This document shows, piece by piece, positions 27,696 to 36,073 of a DNA stretch of 64,000 nt. Origin of the DNA: Solwaraspora sp. WMMD406 (GTDB lineage Bacteria; Actinomycetota; Actinomycetes; Mycobacteriales; Micromonosporaceae). The stretch lies in NCBI RefSeq assembly GCF_029626025.1, contig NZ_JARUBF010000001.1, forward strand, positions 2,728,001 to 2,792,000, read 5' to 3'. The first letter of the stretch is position 1. Each line of letters opens with the position of its first letter. The notes below the pieces were generated by a model. It was not told the DNA's origin. It did no database searches and was given only the letters and a program-made list of their open reading frames with translations. A program made the translations under genes and the position numbers.

Positions 27696-28673
27696 ATGTC
27701 ACAAGGCTACGCCGCGCCCGGGCAGTTGTGGTTGTTGCCGCAGTCGGAACAGGAAGGGCTGGACTTCGACTACCGGCAGGTACTCGACGTCGTCGAGCGG
27801 GCCTACTGCTCCTTGCGCGAACACGGATCGAACAACCCGGTCAAGACGATCATCGAGGATCCGGATGATCGATCGCTGAGTTACTCGATGGTCGCCAGGG
27901 ACGCCGGTACCGAGACCGTGTGCTTCAAAGCCGTCTACGAGTTCGATCCGAGCCGCAAGCGGGACAGCTACCGGTTCCACTCGTTCATCTTCATCGCCGA
28001 CGACACCACCGGAGCGCCGATCGCGTTGATGGACGTGGTGAAGCTCGGGCCGTTGCGCTCGTCGGCCAGCAGCGCGCTGTTCGCCCGCGCGGCCTGCCCG
28101 GACGCCCGCAGCGCCCTGGTCATCGGCACGGGTGTCCAGGGACAGATGGCCCTGCCGATGCTGCTCGCGGCACTTCCGAACCTGGAACGGTTGCAGGTGT
28201 GCGGTACTTATGCCGAGGGGCTGCGGGCCGTTCAGGACAGTGTCGACGGCCGCGAGGTGGAGATCGTGGACGACCTCCAGAAGGCCGCGGGCGAAGCGGA
28301 CATCCTGATTGGCGCCGCCGGTCTGTCCGTGCAGAAGGTGGTCCAGCGCGACTGGGTCAAACCGGGAGCGATCGCCGTACTGCTCGGCTACGGCGTCCAC
28401 GACGTGTTCCACGGCGCGGACTACCGGATCGCGACCGACATCACCCAGATGCATGTCACCTGCGGCAAGCTGCGAGCGGCCGATGGCAGCCTGCCCCCGG
28501 TCGACGCCGAACTGCCGGACATCCTGCTCGGACGGGCGTCGGCCCGGCGCGACTCCGACGATGTGGTCTTCGCGTACAACAGCGGCATGGCGGTCACCGA
28601 CGCCGCGCTGGGCCGGTACATCGCCGATCTCGCGCTGGCTGCCGGGCGTGGGCAGCGGGTCGATTTCTGGTGA
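27696..28673 (+). CDS. SbnB-like dehydrogenase (ornithine cyclodeaminase/mu-crystallin family)
   Basis: A 325-residue protein with the Rossmann motif VIGTGVQGQMALP (about residues 142-154) and PLRSSASSALFA, the substrate-loop equivalent of OCD enzymes. SbnB oxidises N-(2-amino-2-carboxyethyl)-glutamate to 2,3-diaminopropionate. Here it could do this, or run as an imine reductase joining an amine to oxaloacetate. A strong AAGGAGAAG site precedes the ATG. It is second in the biosynthetic operon and is paired with an SbnA-like gene 1.3 kb downstream, which strongly supports the assignment to diaminopropionate-type chemistry. Confidence 0.85.
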   Translation: MSQGYAAPGQLWLLPQSEQEGLDFDYRQVLDVVERAYCSLREHGSNNPVKTIIEDPDDRSLSYSMVARDAGTETVCFKAVYEFDPSRKRDSYRFHSFIFIADDTTGAPIALMDVVKLGPLRSSASSALFARAACPDARSALVIGTGVQGQMALPMLLAALPNLERLQVCGTYAEGLRAVQDSVDGREVEIVDDLQKAAGEADILIGAAGLSVQKVVQRDWVKPGAIAVLLGYGVHDVFHGADYRIATDITQMHVTCGKLRAADGSLPPVDAELPDILLGRASARRDSDDVVFAYNSGMAVTDAALGRYIADLALAAGRGQRVDFW

Positions 28674-28837
28674 GCACCGTCGAAGTCGGCGCCGGCTGGT
28701 GGGTCGGGCACCCGCCGGCGCCGCGCGATCTGGCGCCTCCGCTGGCCATGAACCAGCAGGGCAACCCGGCGCTGATCCGGACCGTACTCCTCGATGTCGC
28801 GCCGATCGTGCCGGCTGTCCGGGCGGCCGTTCCATGA
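28670..28837 (+). CDS. Small ORF (55 aa) coupled on both sides
   Basis: GTG at 28670 overlaps the SbnB-like stop by four bases (GTGA), and its TGA at 28835-28837 overlaps the aminotransferase ATG (ATGA). Codon positions have about 82%, 55% and 85% GC at positions 1, 2 and 3, the pattern of real coding DNA in this genome. Without it the operon would have an unusual 160-base gap. The product (starting VSTVEVGAGWWVGHPPAP) has two tryptophans, many prolines and a hydrophobic C-terminal half. I recognise no family. It could be an accessory subunit or a small leader. Confidence 0.6.
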   Translation: MSTVEVGAGWWVGHPPAPRDLAPPLAMNQQGNPALIRTVLLDVAPIVPAVRAAVP

Positions 28838-29970
28838 GCCGTGCCCTCGAACCAGCGACCTCGGCGTCCCTGGTGCGCCGGGTGGTCGCGAGTCTGCCCG
28901 CCTACGACCCCGGCGCCGACCCGGACGAGGTGGCCGCCCGCAGCGGTGCCGCCCGCGTGATCAAGTTGTCCAACAACGAGAGCCCGTTCGGCGTGTCCCC
29001 GGCGGCCACCGAAGCGGTATGTCGGCGCCTGGCCGCCGGCGTCTCCCGCTATCCGGATCCCACGGGCAAACGGCTGGCGGAGGCGGTCGGACAGAGCCTG
29101 GCCGTGCCTGCGGAGCGCGTCGTACTCGGCAACGGTTCGGAGAACGTCCTGGAGCTGTTGTGCCAGGCGGTTCTCGATCCGGGCGATCTGGTGATCACCC
29201 AGGTGCCCGGGTTCAGCCTGCACGAGATCTTTCCGCGCATGGTGGGGGCCCGGGTGGGGAAGGTGCCGGTCACCACGGAGTTCGGGTTCGACGCCGCCGC
29301 CTGGCGTGCCGCACTGGCGGCGGACCCGAAACTCGTCTTCCTCGCCAACCCCTGCAATCCGACCGGCGCGATGCTCGGCACCGGCGAACTTGAGCGAATC
29401 GTGGCCGACACTCCGGAGTCGGCGTTGCTGGTGCTCGACGAGGCGTATTGCGAGTTCGCCCGCCCCGACCCGGACTACCCCGACGGGCTGGCGGTGCTCC
29501 GCGGGCGGAAGCGACCGTGGATGGTGTTGCGCACCTTCTCCAAGGCCTACGGCCTGGCGGGCATCAGGGTGGGGTACGGCATCGCCTCCGACGCCGCTCT
29601 GGTCCAGGCACTGAACCGGGTCCGCACTCCCTACAACGTCAACCAACTGGCCCAGGACGCCGCCATCGCGGCGCTGGGCGACCGCGCCCATCTGGCTGAC
29701 ACCGTCCGGCGGACCGGCCTGGAGATCGCCCGGGTGACGGACCGCTTGCGCGCCGCCGGCTTCCGCGTGGCGCCGTCCTCGGCCAACTTCGTGTTCATCG
29801 ACACGGGACGCCGCTCCGACGAGGTGGCCCACGAGCTATACGGCGTCGGGATCATCGTCAAGGCCTGGCGTGAGCCGGGATACGAGAACTTCATCCGAGC
29901 CTCACTGTCGTTTCCCGAGGACAACGACGTCTTCGTGCGCTGTCTGACGGAAATCTGCGCAAGGGGATAG
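28834..29970 (+). CDS. HisC-like PLP aminotransferase (class I/II)
   Basis: A 378-residue fold-type I aminotransferase. It has the N-terminal LSNNESPFG (45-53), the NPCNPTG loop (172-178), the cofactor Asp in LDEAYCEF (about 202) and the PLP lysine in TFSKAYGLAGIRVGYG (Lys 237). A final Arg lies in NFIRASLSFPEDN. It is closest in layout to histidinol-phosphate aminotransferases, but lies far from any his genes. In this cluster it may supply or recycle the amino donor (for example aspartate/oxaloacetate) or act on a diaminopropionate derivative; this is inference. Confidence 0.85.
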   Translation: MSRALEPATSASLVRRVVASLPAYDPGADPDEVAARSGAARVIKLSNNESPFGVSPAATEAVCRRLAAGVSRYPDPTGKRLAEAVGQSLAVPAERVVLGNGSENVLELLCQAVLDPGDLVITQVPGFSLHEIFPRMVGARVGKVPVTTEFGFDAAAWRAALAADPKLVFLANPCNPTGAMLGTGELERIVADTPESALLVLDEAYCEFARPDPDYPDGLAVLRGRKRPWMVLRTFSKAYGLAGIRVGYGIASDAALVQALNRVRTPYNVNQLAQDAAIAALGDRAHLADTVRRTGLEIARVTDRLRAAGFRVAPSSANFVFIDTGRRSDEVAHELYGVGIIVKAWREPGYENFIRASLSFPEDNDVFVRCLTEICARG

Positions 29971-29972
29971 CA

Positions 29973-31001
29973 ATGATCAGAGACAAGGTATCCGACCTGA
30001 TCGGGCGGACGCCGCTGCTCAGGCTGGCGGTGGCGGACAGGGCGGCAACCGTACTGCTCAAGATGGAGCAGTACAACCCCACCGGTACGGCGAAGATCCG
30101 GATGGCTCGCAACATGGTGGACGAGGCCGAAGAACAGGGATTGCTCGCCCCTGGCGGGTGGCTGGTCGAGGCCACGTCCGGCAACACCGGGCTCGGCCTG
30201 GCGCTCATCGCCGCCGAACGCGGATACAAGTTCACCGCGGTGGTGGACAACCACTCCAGCGTCGACAAGCTGCGCGGGTTGCTCGCCTACGGCGCGGAGC
30301 TGCTCAACGTCGGCGGGGACGCGGGGGGACTGGCCACCGCCGAGCGGTACGCCACGGCTCGTCGACTCGCCGCCGAGCATGGCGCGTACTGCACCGCGCA
30401 GGACAGCAACCCGGGGAATCCGAACGGCTACCGGCCGCTTGCCCGCGAGTTGCACGACGACGTGGGCGTGGGCATCCACTATCTGTACGGGGCGGTCGGC
30501 ACCGGCGGGTCGCTCTGCGGCACCGGGCGTGTTCTCCGGGAGCGCATCCCGGACCTGAAGATCATCGGCGTCGAGCCGGTCGGCTCCGTCAACTTCGGCG
30601 GTGAAGAGGCGCCGTACCACCAGTCCGGCACCGGGACACCGGTACCGTCGGAGATCTGCGACACCCTCGACTACGATCTGATCGACGAGGGGGTCAAGGT
30701 CAGCGATTCGGAGGCCTTCGAAACCTGTCGCTATCTGGCCAGGAACTTCGGCATCCTGATCGGCGGCTCGGCGGGCGGCGTGGTCTACAAGGCGTTGGAG
30801 CGGGCGCAGACCCTGGGGCCCGAGACCACCATCGTCGTGCTGGTGTGTGACGGCGGTGAGAAGTACCTGGACACCGTGTTCAACGACGAGTGGATGGCGG
30901 CCGAGGGCCTGTTCGACGCTCGGGTCGTGGACCGGCTCGCCGCGATGCTGCGGTACGCCCCAGCCGACGGAGCCAGGAAGACATCTGACGAATTCCACTG
31001 A
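29973..31001 (+). CDS. SbnA-like PLP synthase (cysteine synthase family)
   Basis: A 342-residue fold-type II enzyme. The PLP lysine is in NPTGTAKIRMA (Lys 41), the substrate loop is EATSGNTGLGLAL (about 66-78) and the phosphate loop is GAVGTGGSLCGTGR. The usual Lys-Asp-Arg after the PLP lysine is Lys-Ile-Arg, a departure from housekeeping cysteine synthases, so it should be a specialised member. SbnA makes N-(2-amino-2-carboxyethyl)-glutamate from O-phosphoserine and glutamate. Here glutamate or aspartate could be the nucleophile. The ATG starts three bases after the aminotransferase stop; it closes the biosynthetic operon. Confidence 0.85.
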   Translation: MIRDKVSDLIGRTPLLRLAVADRAATVLLKMEQYNPTGTAKIRMARNMVDEAEEQGLLAPGGWLVEATSGNTGLGLALIAAERGYKFTAVVDNHSSVDKLRGLLAYGAELLNVGGDAGGLATAERYATARRLAAEHGAYCTAQDSNPGNPNGYRPLARELHDDVGVGIHYLYGAVGTGGSLCGTGRVLRERIPDLKIIGVEPVGSVNFGGEEAPYHQSGTGTPVPSEICDTLDYDLIDEGVKVSDSEAFETCRYLARNFGILIGGSAGGVVYKALERAQTLGPETTIVVLVCDGGEKYLDTVFNDEWMAAEGLFDARVVDRLAAMLRYAPADGARKTSDEFH

Positions 31002-31049
31002 TTTGGTGCCCCCGCCCGGCGTGTCGGCGGCCTGCCGTCCGATATGATA

Positions 31050-31065
31050 ACGAGAACTATTTTCA
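31050..31065. promoter_or_regulatory. Zur-like box B (upstream of the ABC pair)
   Basis: ACGAGAACTATTTTCA, about 100 bases before the first ABC gene, preceded by TGATA. It matches TGAAAATGATTTTCA at 11 of 15 positions and shares the 16-mer pattern ACGARAACYATTYTCA with box A, 8 kb away. Confidence 0.6.
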
Positions 31066-31165
31066 TCAGGTTGACCGGAAGCCCGCCGACACGATCGAAT
31101 CGCCCAGGCGGCGCCACCCGGCTCGTCTTGCCGGGTCAGGGTCCATCGGTTGCGGAGGTGTCGCT

Positions 31166-32902
31166 GTGTGGTCGGCGGTGCGAATGTTCATGGGCTTGCG
31201 CCCGCGCGCGTGGCTGGACGTGGCCGGGCTCGTCGGGCTGATGTTGCTGGTGACGGCGACGTACGTCGGTCAGGGTCTGATGATCGCGGACCTGCTTTTC
31301 CGGGTCTTCTCGTCGGCTGACGTCGGCAGCCTGCTGACACCTCTGGCCGTGATCGGCGTGTTGCAGGTGCTCCGGATCGTGCTGCTGGTGGTACGGGACT
31401 GGTGGGCACCACGGGTGTCGGCACGGGTGAAGGAGGCGGTGCGTGAAGGGCTGACGTTGAAGTTGATGGAGATCGGTCCCGGACAGGCGCAGCGGATGCG
31501 TACCGGTGATCTGCAGTCGACGCTGGTGGACTCGGTGGAGCTGCTCGACCCGTTGGTGGGCCGATTCGTGCCGACCGTGCTGGCGTCGGTGCTGGGATCC
31601 TGCCTCGCCTCGGTGTACGTGATAGCGGTCGACCCGCTGGTGGGCCTGGTCGTGCTCGCGTGTGCGCTGCTGGCGCCGCTGTCGAAACTGCTCGGGGAGC
31701 GGACGATCAGGGAGCGTGGTGGCCGCTGGATGGTGTCCTACCGGGGCATGTACTCGGAGAGCCTGGACGCCGTACAGGGGATGGCGACGCTGAAGGCGTT
31801 CAACGCCAGCGGCCGGCGCGGCCGGGAGATGGTGGAGCGCGGTGAGGCGTTCTGCCGGGACTCCATCGGGCTGATGGTGGCGTGGTGCGGCACCTCCAGT
31901 CTCGGCGCGTTGATGGTGCCGATCGGTACGGCCGCTGCGGTGGGCCTGGGCGCCTGGCACGCGGCCACCGGCTCGGTGAGCGTCGCAGGGCTGTTCACGA
32001 TTCTGATGCTGACCCGCGAGACCTTCCGCCCCATGAACGAGCTCGAGGTGGCGTACCACTCGGCGTACTCCGCCATCCCGGCCGGACGGGCGGTCGCCGA
32101 CGTGCTGCGCCTGGAGCCGGACGTGCGGGACGCGGCGGCCACGGCGCCGGCATTGCGGCGCGACCCTCCCGGCCTGGAGTTCCGCGACCTCCGGTTCTGC
32201 TACCCGACGCGGCGTACGCCGGCCCTGGACGGATTCGACCTGGTGGTCGCGCCGGGTGAACGGGTGGCCATCGTGGGTCGTTCCGGAGCGGGCAAGAGCA
32301 CGGTGATCGGGCTGTTGATGCGCTATTTCGATCCCGACGCGGGCGCCATCCGCGTCGACGACCGCGACATCCGGGAGTTCCCCCTGGCCGACCTGCGGTC
32401 ACTGGTGGGCGTCGTCGCGCAGGACACCTACCTGTTCCACGGAACGGTGCGCGAGAACCTGCTGCTGGCCAGACCGGACGCCACCGACGAGGAGATCCGC
32501 CGCGCGGTGACCGCGGCGCAGGCGGCCGACTTCATCGCCCACCTGCCCCAGGGCTTCGAGACGATCGTCGGCGAACGCGGCCTGAAACTGTCCGGCGGCG
32601 AACGCCAGCGCATCGCGATCGCGCGCGCGCTGCTCAAGGACGCCCCCGTGCTCGTGCTCGACGAGCCGACGTCGAGCATCGACGCCGCCAACGAGGCGGA
32701 TATCACCCAGGCGCTCGGAGAACTGACCCGTGGCCGGACGACGGTCATCATCGCGCACCGGCTGTCCACCGTGCGCGACGCCGACCGGATCGTGGTGATG
32801 GACTCCGGCCGGGTGGTCGAGTTCGGCAGCCACCCGGACCTGGTGGCGCGCAAGGGTCTCTACGCCGAACTCGTCGCGACGCAAACTGGAGCGCCCGTAT
32901 GA
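31166..32902 (+). CDS. ABC half-transporter (TMD-NBD), metallophore locus, first subunit
   Basis: A 578-residue fused protein with six N-terminal transmembrane helices and a C-terminal ATPase. Walker A is GRSGAGKST, the signature is LSGGERQRIAIARAL and Walker B is VLVLDEPTSSID. It overlaps the next ABC gene by four bases (ATGA), so the two very likely form a heterodimer. The pair resembles the siderophore-linked half-transporters YbtP/YbtQ and IrtA/IrtB, which import despite an exporter-like fold. Direction here is not decided by sequence. Controlled by a Zur-like box at 31050. Confidence 0.85.
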   Translation: MWSAVRMFMGLRPRAWLDVAGLVGLMLLVTATYVGQGLMIADLLFRVFSSADVGSLLTPLAVIGVLQVLRIVLLVVRDWWAPRVSARVKEAVREGLTLKLMEIGPGQAQRMRTGDLQSTLVDSVELLDPLVGRFVPTVLASVLGSCLASVYVIAVDPLVGLVVLACALLAPLSKLLGERTIRERGGRWMVSYRGMYSESLDAVQGMATLKAFNASGRRGREMVERGEAFCRDSIGLMVAWCGTSSLGALMVPIGTAAAVGLGAWHAATGSVSVAGLFTILMLTRETFRPMNELEVAYHSAYSAIPAGRAVADVLRLEPDVRDAAATAPALRRDPPGLEFRDLRFCYPTRRTPALDGFDLVVAPGERVAIVGRSGAGKSTVIGLLMRYFDPDAGAIRVDDRDIREFPLADLRSLVGVVAQDTYLFHGTVRENLLLARPDATDEEIRRAVTAAQAADFIAHLPQGFETIVGERGLKLSGGERQRIAIARALLKDAPVLVLDEPTSSIDAANEADITQALGELTRGRTTVIIAHRLSTVRDADRIVVMDSGRVVEFGSHPDLVARKGLYAELVATQTGAPV

Positions 32903-34719
32903 CCTCGACCACCCACACCCACCCGCACACCCACGGACACGGCGTCGAGCACGACCACGACCACGACGTCGTGCCGGTGTCCGGCCGGTCGCTGAGCACC
33001 AGGCTGAGGAGCCTGATGCCCCTGCTGGGCAGACACCGCCGACTCATCGCGGTCGCCTATCTGGCAGGCGCGTTGCACCAACTGCTCCTGCTCGCCTCCT
33101 CCGGGATCGGCGCGTACGTGGTGGCACGGGCGGCCATGGGAGCCGCACTGGACCAGATCACCGGCTGGCTGATCGTGCTGGGCTGCCTGATCGTGCCGCT
33201 TGTCGCTTTGAGCATCGCCGACAGCACCTACGCCCACGTCGCCGCCTTCCGCGCGCTGGCCGACACCCGAGCTAAGGTGTTCGGCGCCTTCGAACGGCTC
33301 TCGCCCGGCTACATGCTCGAACGGCGTTCCGGCGACCTCGGTTCGGCCGTCGTCTCCGACGTGGAACAGATCGAGCTGTTCTTCGCCCACACGCTCAGCC
33401 CGCTGGCCGTCGCGACGACCGTTCCCGTTGCCACCACCGTCGCGTTGGGTTGGTTCCACTGGTCGCTGGCCTGCGTTCTGGTGCCGGTCCTGCTCCTGCT
33501 CGCCTCGGTCCCGGCATGGTTGCGGCGCCAGGCCGAACGACACGGACACGAGCTCCGCGATTCCCTCAGCCAGATGAGCGCCGACAACACCGACACCTTC
33601 CAGGGCCTGCGCGAACTGGTGAACTTCGGTGCGCACGCCCAGCGGCTCGGGCTGCTCCGCAAACAGAGCCGTCGCTTGGCCGAGGCCAAGTCCGCCCACG
33701 GACGCCGTAGCGGCATCGAGTACGCCGCCACGGACACCATCGCCCTGCTGGGAACACTCGTGGTGTTGGTTCTGGGCGCGTGGCTCGTCGTCGAGGGCGA
33801 GCTCGACCGTGCCCTCTTCCCGGTCGCCGTGGTGCTCGCCGCGATGGCGATGCTGCCGGTACTGAAGGTGACCGAGGTCGCACGCGAGCTGGCCACGGTC
33901 GCGTCATCGGCCGACCGCATCAACACGCTGCTCGACGCGCCCGCCCCGGTCACGGACCTGGTCAGCCTGCCACCCGAGGGGCCGATCGTGCCGCATGTCC
34001 GGTTCGACGCCGTCACCTTCGCGTACCGCGGCGACCTGGCACCCGCCGTACGGGACATCAGCTTCGAGATCAGCCCGGGCGAGACCGTCGCACTGGTGGG
34101 ACACTCCGGCGCGGGCAAGTCGACCTGCGCCAACCTGCTGCTGAGGTTCTGGGACGTCACCGCCGGATCGGTGTCGGTGGGCGGACACGACGTCCGTGAC
34201 TTTCCACAGGAGGACCTTCGCCGCCTCATGACACTGGTGCCGCAGGACACCTTTCTGTTCAACACCAGCATGCGCGAGAACATCCGCCTAGGCCGCGCCG
34301 ACGCCTCCGACGACGAGGTCGAGGCCGCCGCACGCGCGGCCCAGGCCCACGAGTTCATCACGACGTTGCCGAACGGTTACGACACCGGCGCGGGTGAACT
34401 CGGCGCGCTCATGTCCGGCGGGCAGCGGCAGCGGATCGCGATCGCACGTGCCCTGCTGAAAGACGCCCCCATCCTCGTCATGGACGAGGCGGTGTCCAAC
34501 CTCGACGCGGCGAGCGAGCAAGCGGTCAACCGGGCGATGGACGAAGCCCGACACGGTCGTACCACCTTGATCATCGCCCATCGGCTCTCCACCATCAGGA
34601 CCGCCGACCGGATCGTCGTGCTGTCCGGCGGACGAGTGGTCGAGACCGGAACCCACGAGGAGCTCGTCGCGGCTGCCGGTGCGTACGTCGACCTGCTCGC
34701 CTCGCAACTCGAAGGATGA
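32899..34719 (+). CDS. ABC half-transporter with histidine-rich N-terminus, second subunit
   Basis: A 606-residue fused protein. The first 26 residues include HTHPHTHGHG and EHDHDHD, a dense His/Asp metal-binding segment not normal for this family. Six transmembrane helices and an ATPase follow, with Walker A GHSGAGKST, signature MSGGQRQRIAIARAL and Walker B ILVMDEAVSNLD. The catalytic Glu and switch His (IIAHRLST) are present. The His-rich tail would face the cytoplasm, where it could accept or sense zinc released from the metallophore. It pairs with the preceding ABC gene. Confidence 0.88.
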   Translation: MTSTTHTHPHTHGHGVEHDHDHDVVPVSGRSLSTRLRSLMPLLGRHRRLIAVAYLAGALHQLLLLASSGIGAYVVARAAMGAALDQITGWLIVLGCLIVPLVALSIADSTYAHVAAFRALADTRAKVFGAFERLSPGYMLERRSGDLGSAVVSDVEQIELFFAHTLSPLAVATTVPVATTVALGWFHWSLACVLVPVLLLLASVPAWLRRQAERHGHELRDSLSQMSADNTDTFQGLRELVNFGAHAQRLGLLRKQSRRLAEAKSAHGRRSGIEYAATDTIALLGTLVVLVLGAWLVVEGELDRALFPVAVVLAAMAMLPVLKVTEVARELATVASSADRINTLLDAPAPVTDLVSLPPEGPIVPHVRFDAVTFAYRGDLAPAVRDISFEISPGETVALVGHSGAGKSTCANLLLRFWDVTAGSVSVGGHDVRDFPQEDLRRLMTLVPQDTFLFNTSMRENIRLGRADASDDEVEAAARAAQAHEFITTLPNGYDTGAGELGALMSGGQRQRIAIARALLKDAPILVMDEAVSNLDAASEQAVNRAMDEARHGRTTLIIAHRLSTIRTADRIVVLSGGRVVETGTHEELVAAAGAYVDLLASQLEG

Positions 34720-34819
34720 GCCTCGGCTCGTCAGGCCGCGACCAAGGAGTCGCCAAGCGATCAACCGTTACCGTCGGCCGACAGGGTTCGAACCTCTAGG
34801 GGAGTGGGTCGGTGTCGGC

Positions 34820-35911
34820 GTGTCGGCGACAGAACCGCAAGGCCAGGAGCCTGATCTGAGCGACGCCGACGATCTCGGCGGGCGGCGGTCGGATCCCGAC
34901 GATCGCGGCGGGCAGCGGTCGCGCGGCTGGTTCCACCGGTCGGTGACCGCCGTTTTCCTGGTCGTGACCCTCGGTGCCATCGCAATCATGCTGCGGGGCC
35001 AGGACTGGTCGGTGCTGGGCACGACGCTGCGGAGTCAGCGGCCGGGCCTGCTCGCCCTGATGGTGGGGCTCGCGCTGCTCGCCAACGCCGCCGCGCTGCT
35101 CGCGGCGATGCTGGCCTGGCGGTCGATGCTGTCGGGTGTCAGTGACGGCGTCACGGCCGTCGGCGCCGCGCGGATCTTCTTCGTCGGCCAGTTCGCCAAG
35201 TACGTGCCGGGCAAGGTCTTCGGCTTCATCGTCAGTATCCGCATCGGCAAGACGATGGGCGTACCGGCCACCCGGATGGCCTCCGCGTGGCTGCTGACGC
35301 TGGTGATCGGCTTGCTGACCGGCGCCACCGTCGGGCTGGCCGTCGGGCCCGAGGTGCTCGGCGGCTCGGTGATCTGGTTCGCGTTGGCAGCCGTGCCGAT
35401 CGTTGTGACCCTGGTCCGCCCGCAGCTGATCAGTCAGGCGGCGGTCGTGGTGGCCCGGCTGCGGCGGCGTCCGCCGCCGGAGGCCACCGTGCCCGGCCGG
35501 GTCATTCGCCGGGTCGTGGTGACCCAACTGGTGTCGTGGCTGGCGGGTGGGGTCCAGCTGTGGTTCCTCGCGATTGCGATGGGCGCCCCACCGGCCGGTT
35601 CGTTCCTGCTGTGTGTCGGGGTGTTCAGCCTCGGTGCCGTAGCCGGTGTCTTCGCGGTCTTCACCCCCGACGGCCTTGGCGTCCGAGAGGTCATCCTGCT
35701 AGGCGCGCTCAGCCTGGTCATGCCGATACCCGCGGCCGGCGTGGTGGCTTTGCTGAGTCGGCTGGTGGTGGTGGTGAGCGAACTCGTCACCGCTGGCATC
35801 GGCCTGTTGGTGGTCGAGTTCCTACGGCGCCGGCACGCCCGGCCCGGCGATTCGTCCGCCACCCACGTCGGTAGGCAATCGCCGGTGCCCGTGGTCAGCG
35901 CGCCACGGTGA
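34820..35911 (+). CDS. Lysylphosphatidylglycerol synthase TM-region/flippase-like membrane protein
   Basis: About 363 residues: a polar N-terminal tail of some 35 residues, then seven to eight transmembrane helices. Recognisable family stretches are ARIFFVGQFAKYVPGKVFGF and FAVFTPDGLGVREVILLGAL (UPF0104/MprF-like TM domain). There is no aminoacyl-transferase domain, so it is not a complete MprF. Such proteins sit in glycan clusters and may flip lipid-linked substrates. The GTG at 34820 is the best in-frame start after the ABC genes but its Shine-Dalgarno is weak. Confidence 0.75.
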   Translation: MSATEPQGQEPDLSDADDLGGRRSDPDDRGGQRSRGWFHRSVTAVFLVVTLGAIAIMLRGQDWSVLGTTLRSQRPGLLALMVGLALLANAAALLAAMLAWRSMLSGVSDGVTAVGAARIFFVGQFAKYVPGKVFGFIVSIRIGKTMGVPATRMASAWLLTLVIGLLTGATVGLAVGPEVLGGSVIWFALAAVPIVVTLVRPQLISQAAVVVARLRRRPPPEATVPGRVIRRVVVTQLVSWLAGGVQLWFLAIAMGAPPAGSFLLCVGVFSLGAVAGVFAVFTPDGLGVREVILLGALSLVMPIPAAGVVALLSRLVVVVSELVTAGIGLLVVEFLRRRHARPGDSSATHVGRQSPVPVVSAPR

Positions 35912-36073
35912 TGGACGCACATCCACCGGGCCGGGGCTCGTGCCAAGACCTGGACAAGGCTCCGGCCTCATCGGACAGCTAGGTTCGTCACCAGCGCGGC
36001 GTCGACCAAGTGTTGCCGATGACCTGCGCCCTGTGACCTGACGTCAGCGATGGTAGAGCCGATCGGAGCAGCG

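Noticed and set aside
26265-31001. Staphyloferrin B-type biosynthesis
   Set aside because: SbnA, SbnB and an SbnH-like decarboxylase are suggestive, but no NIS synthetase (SbnC/E/F type) is present anywhere in the locus.
22968-31165. DtxR/IdeR iron boxes in the metallophore promoters
   Set aside because: No TTAGGTTAGGCTAACCTAA-like sequence was found; the sites present fit the Zur pattern better.
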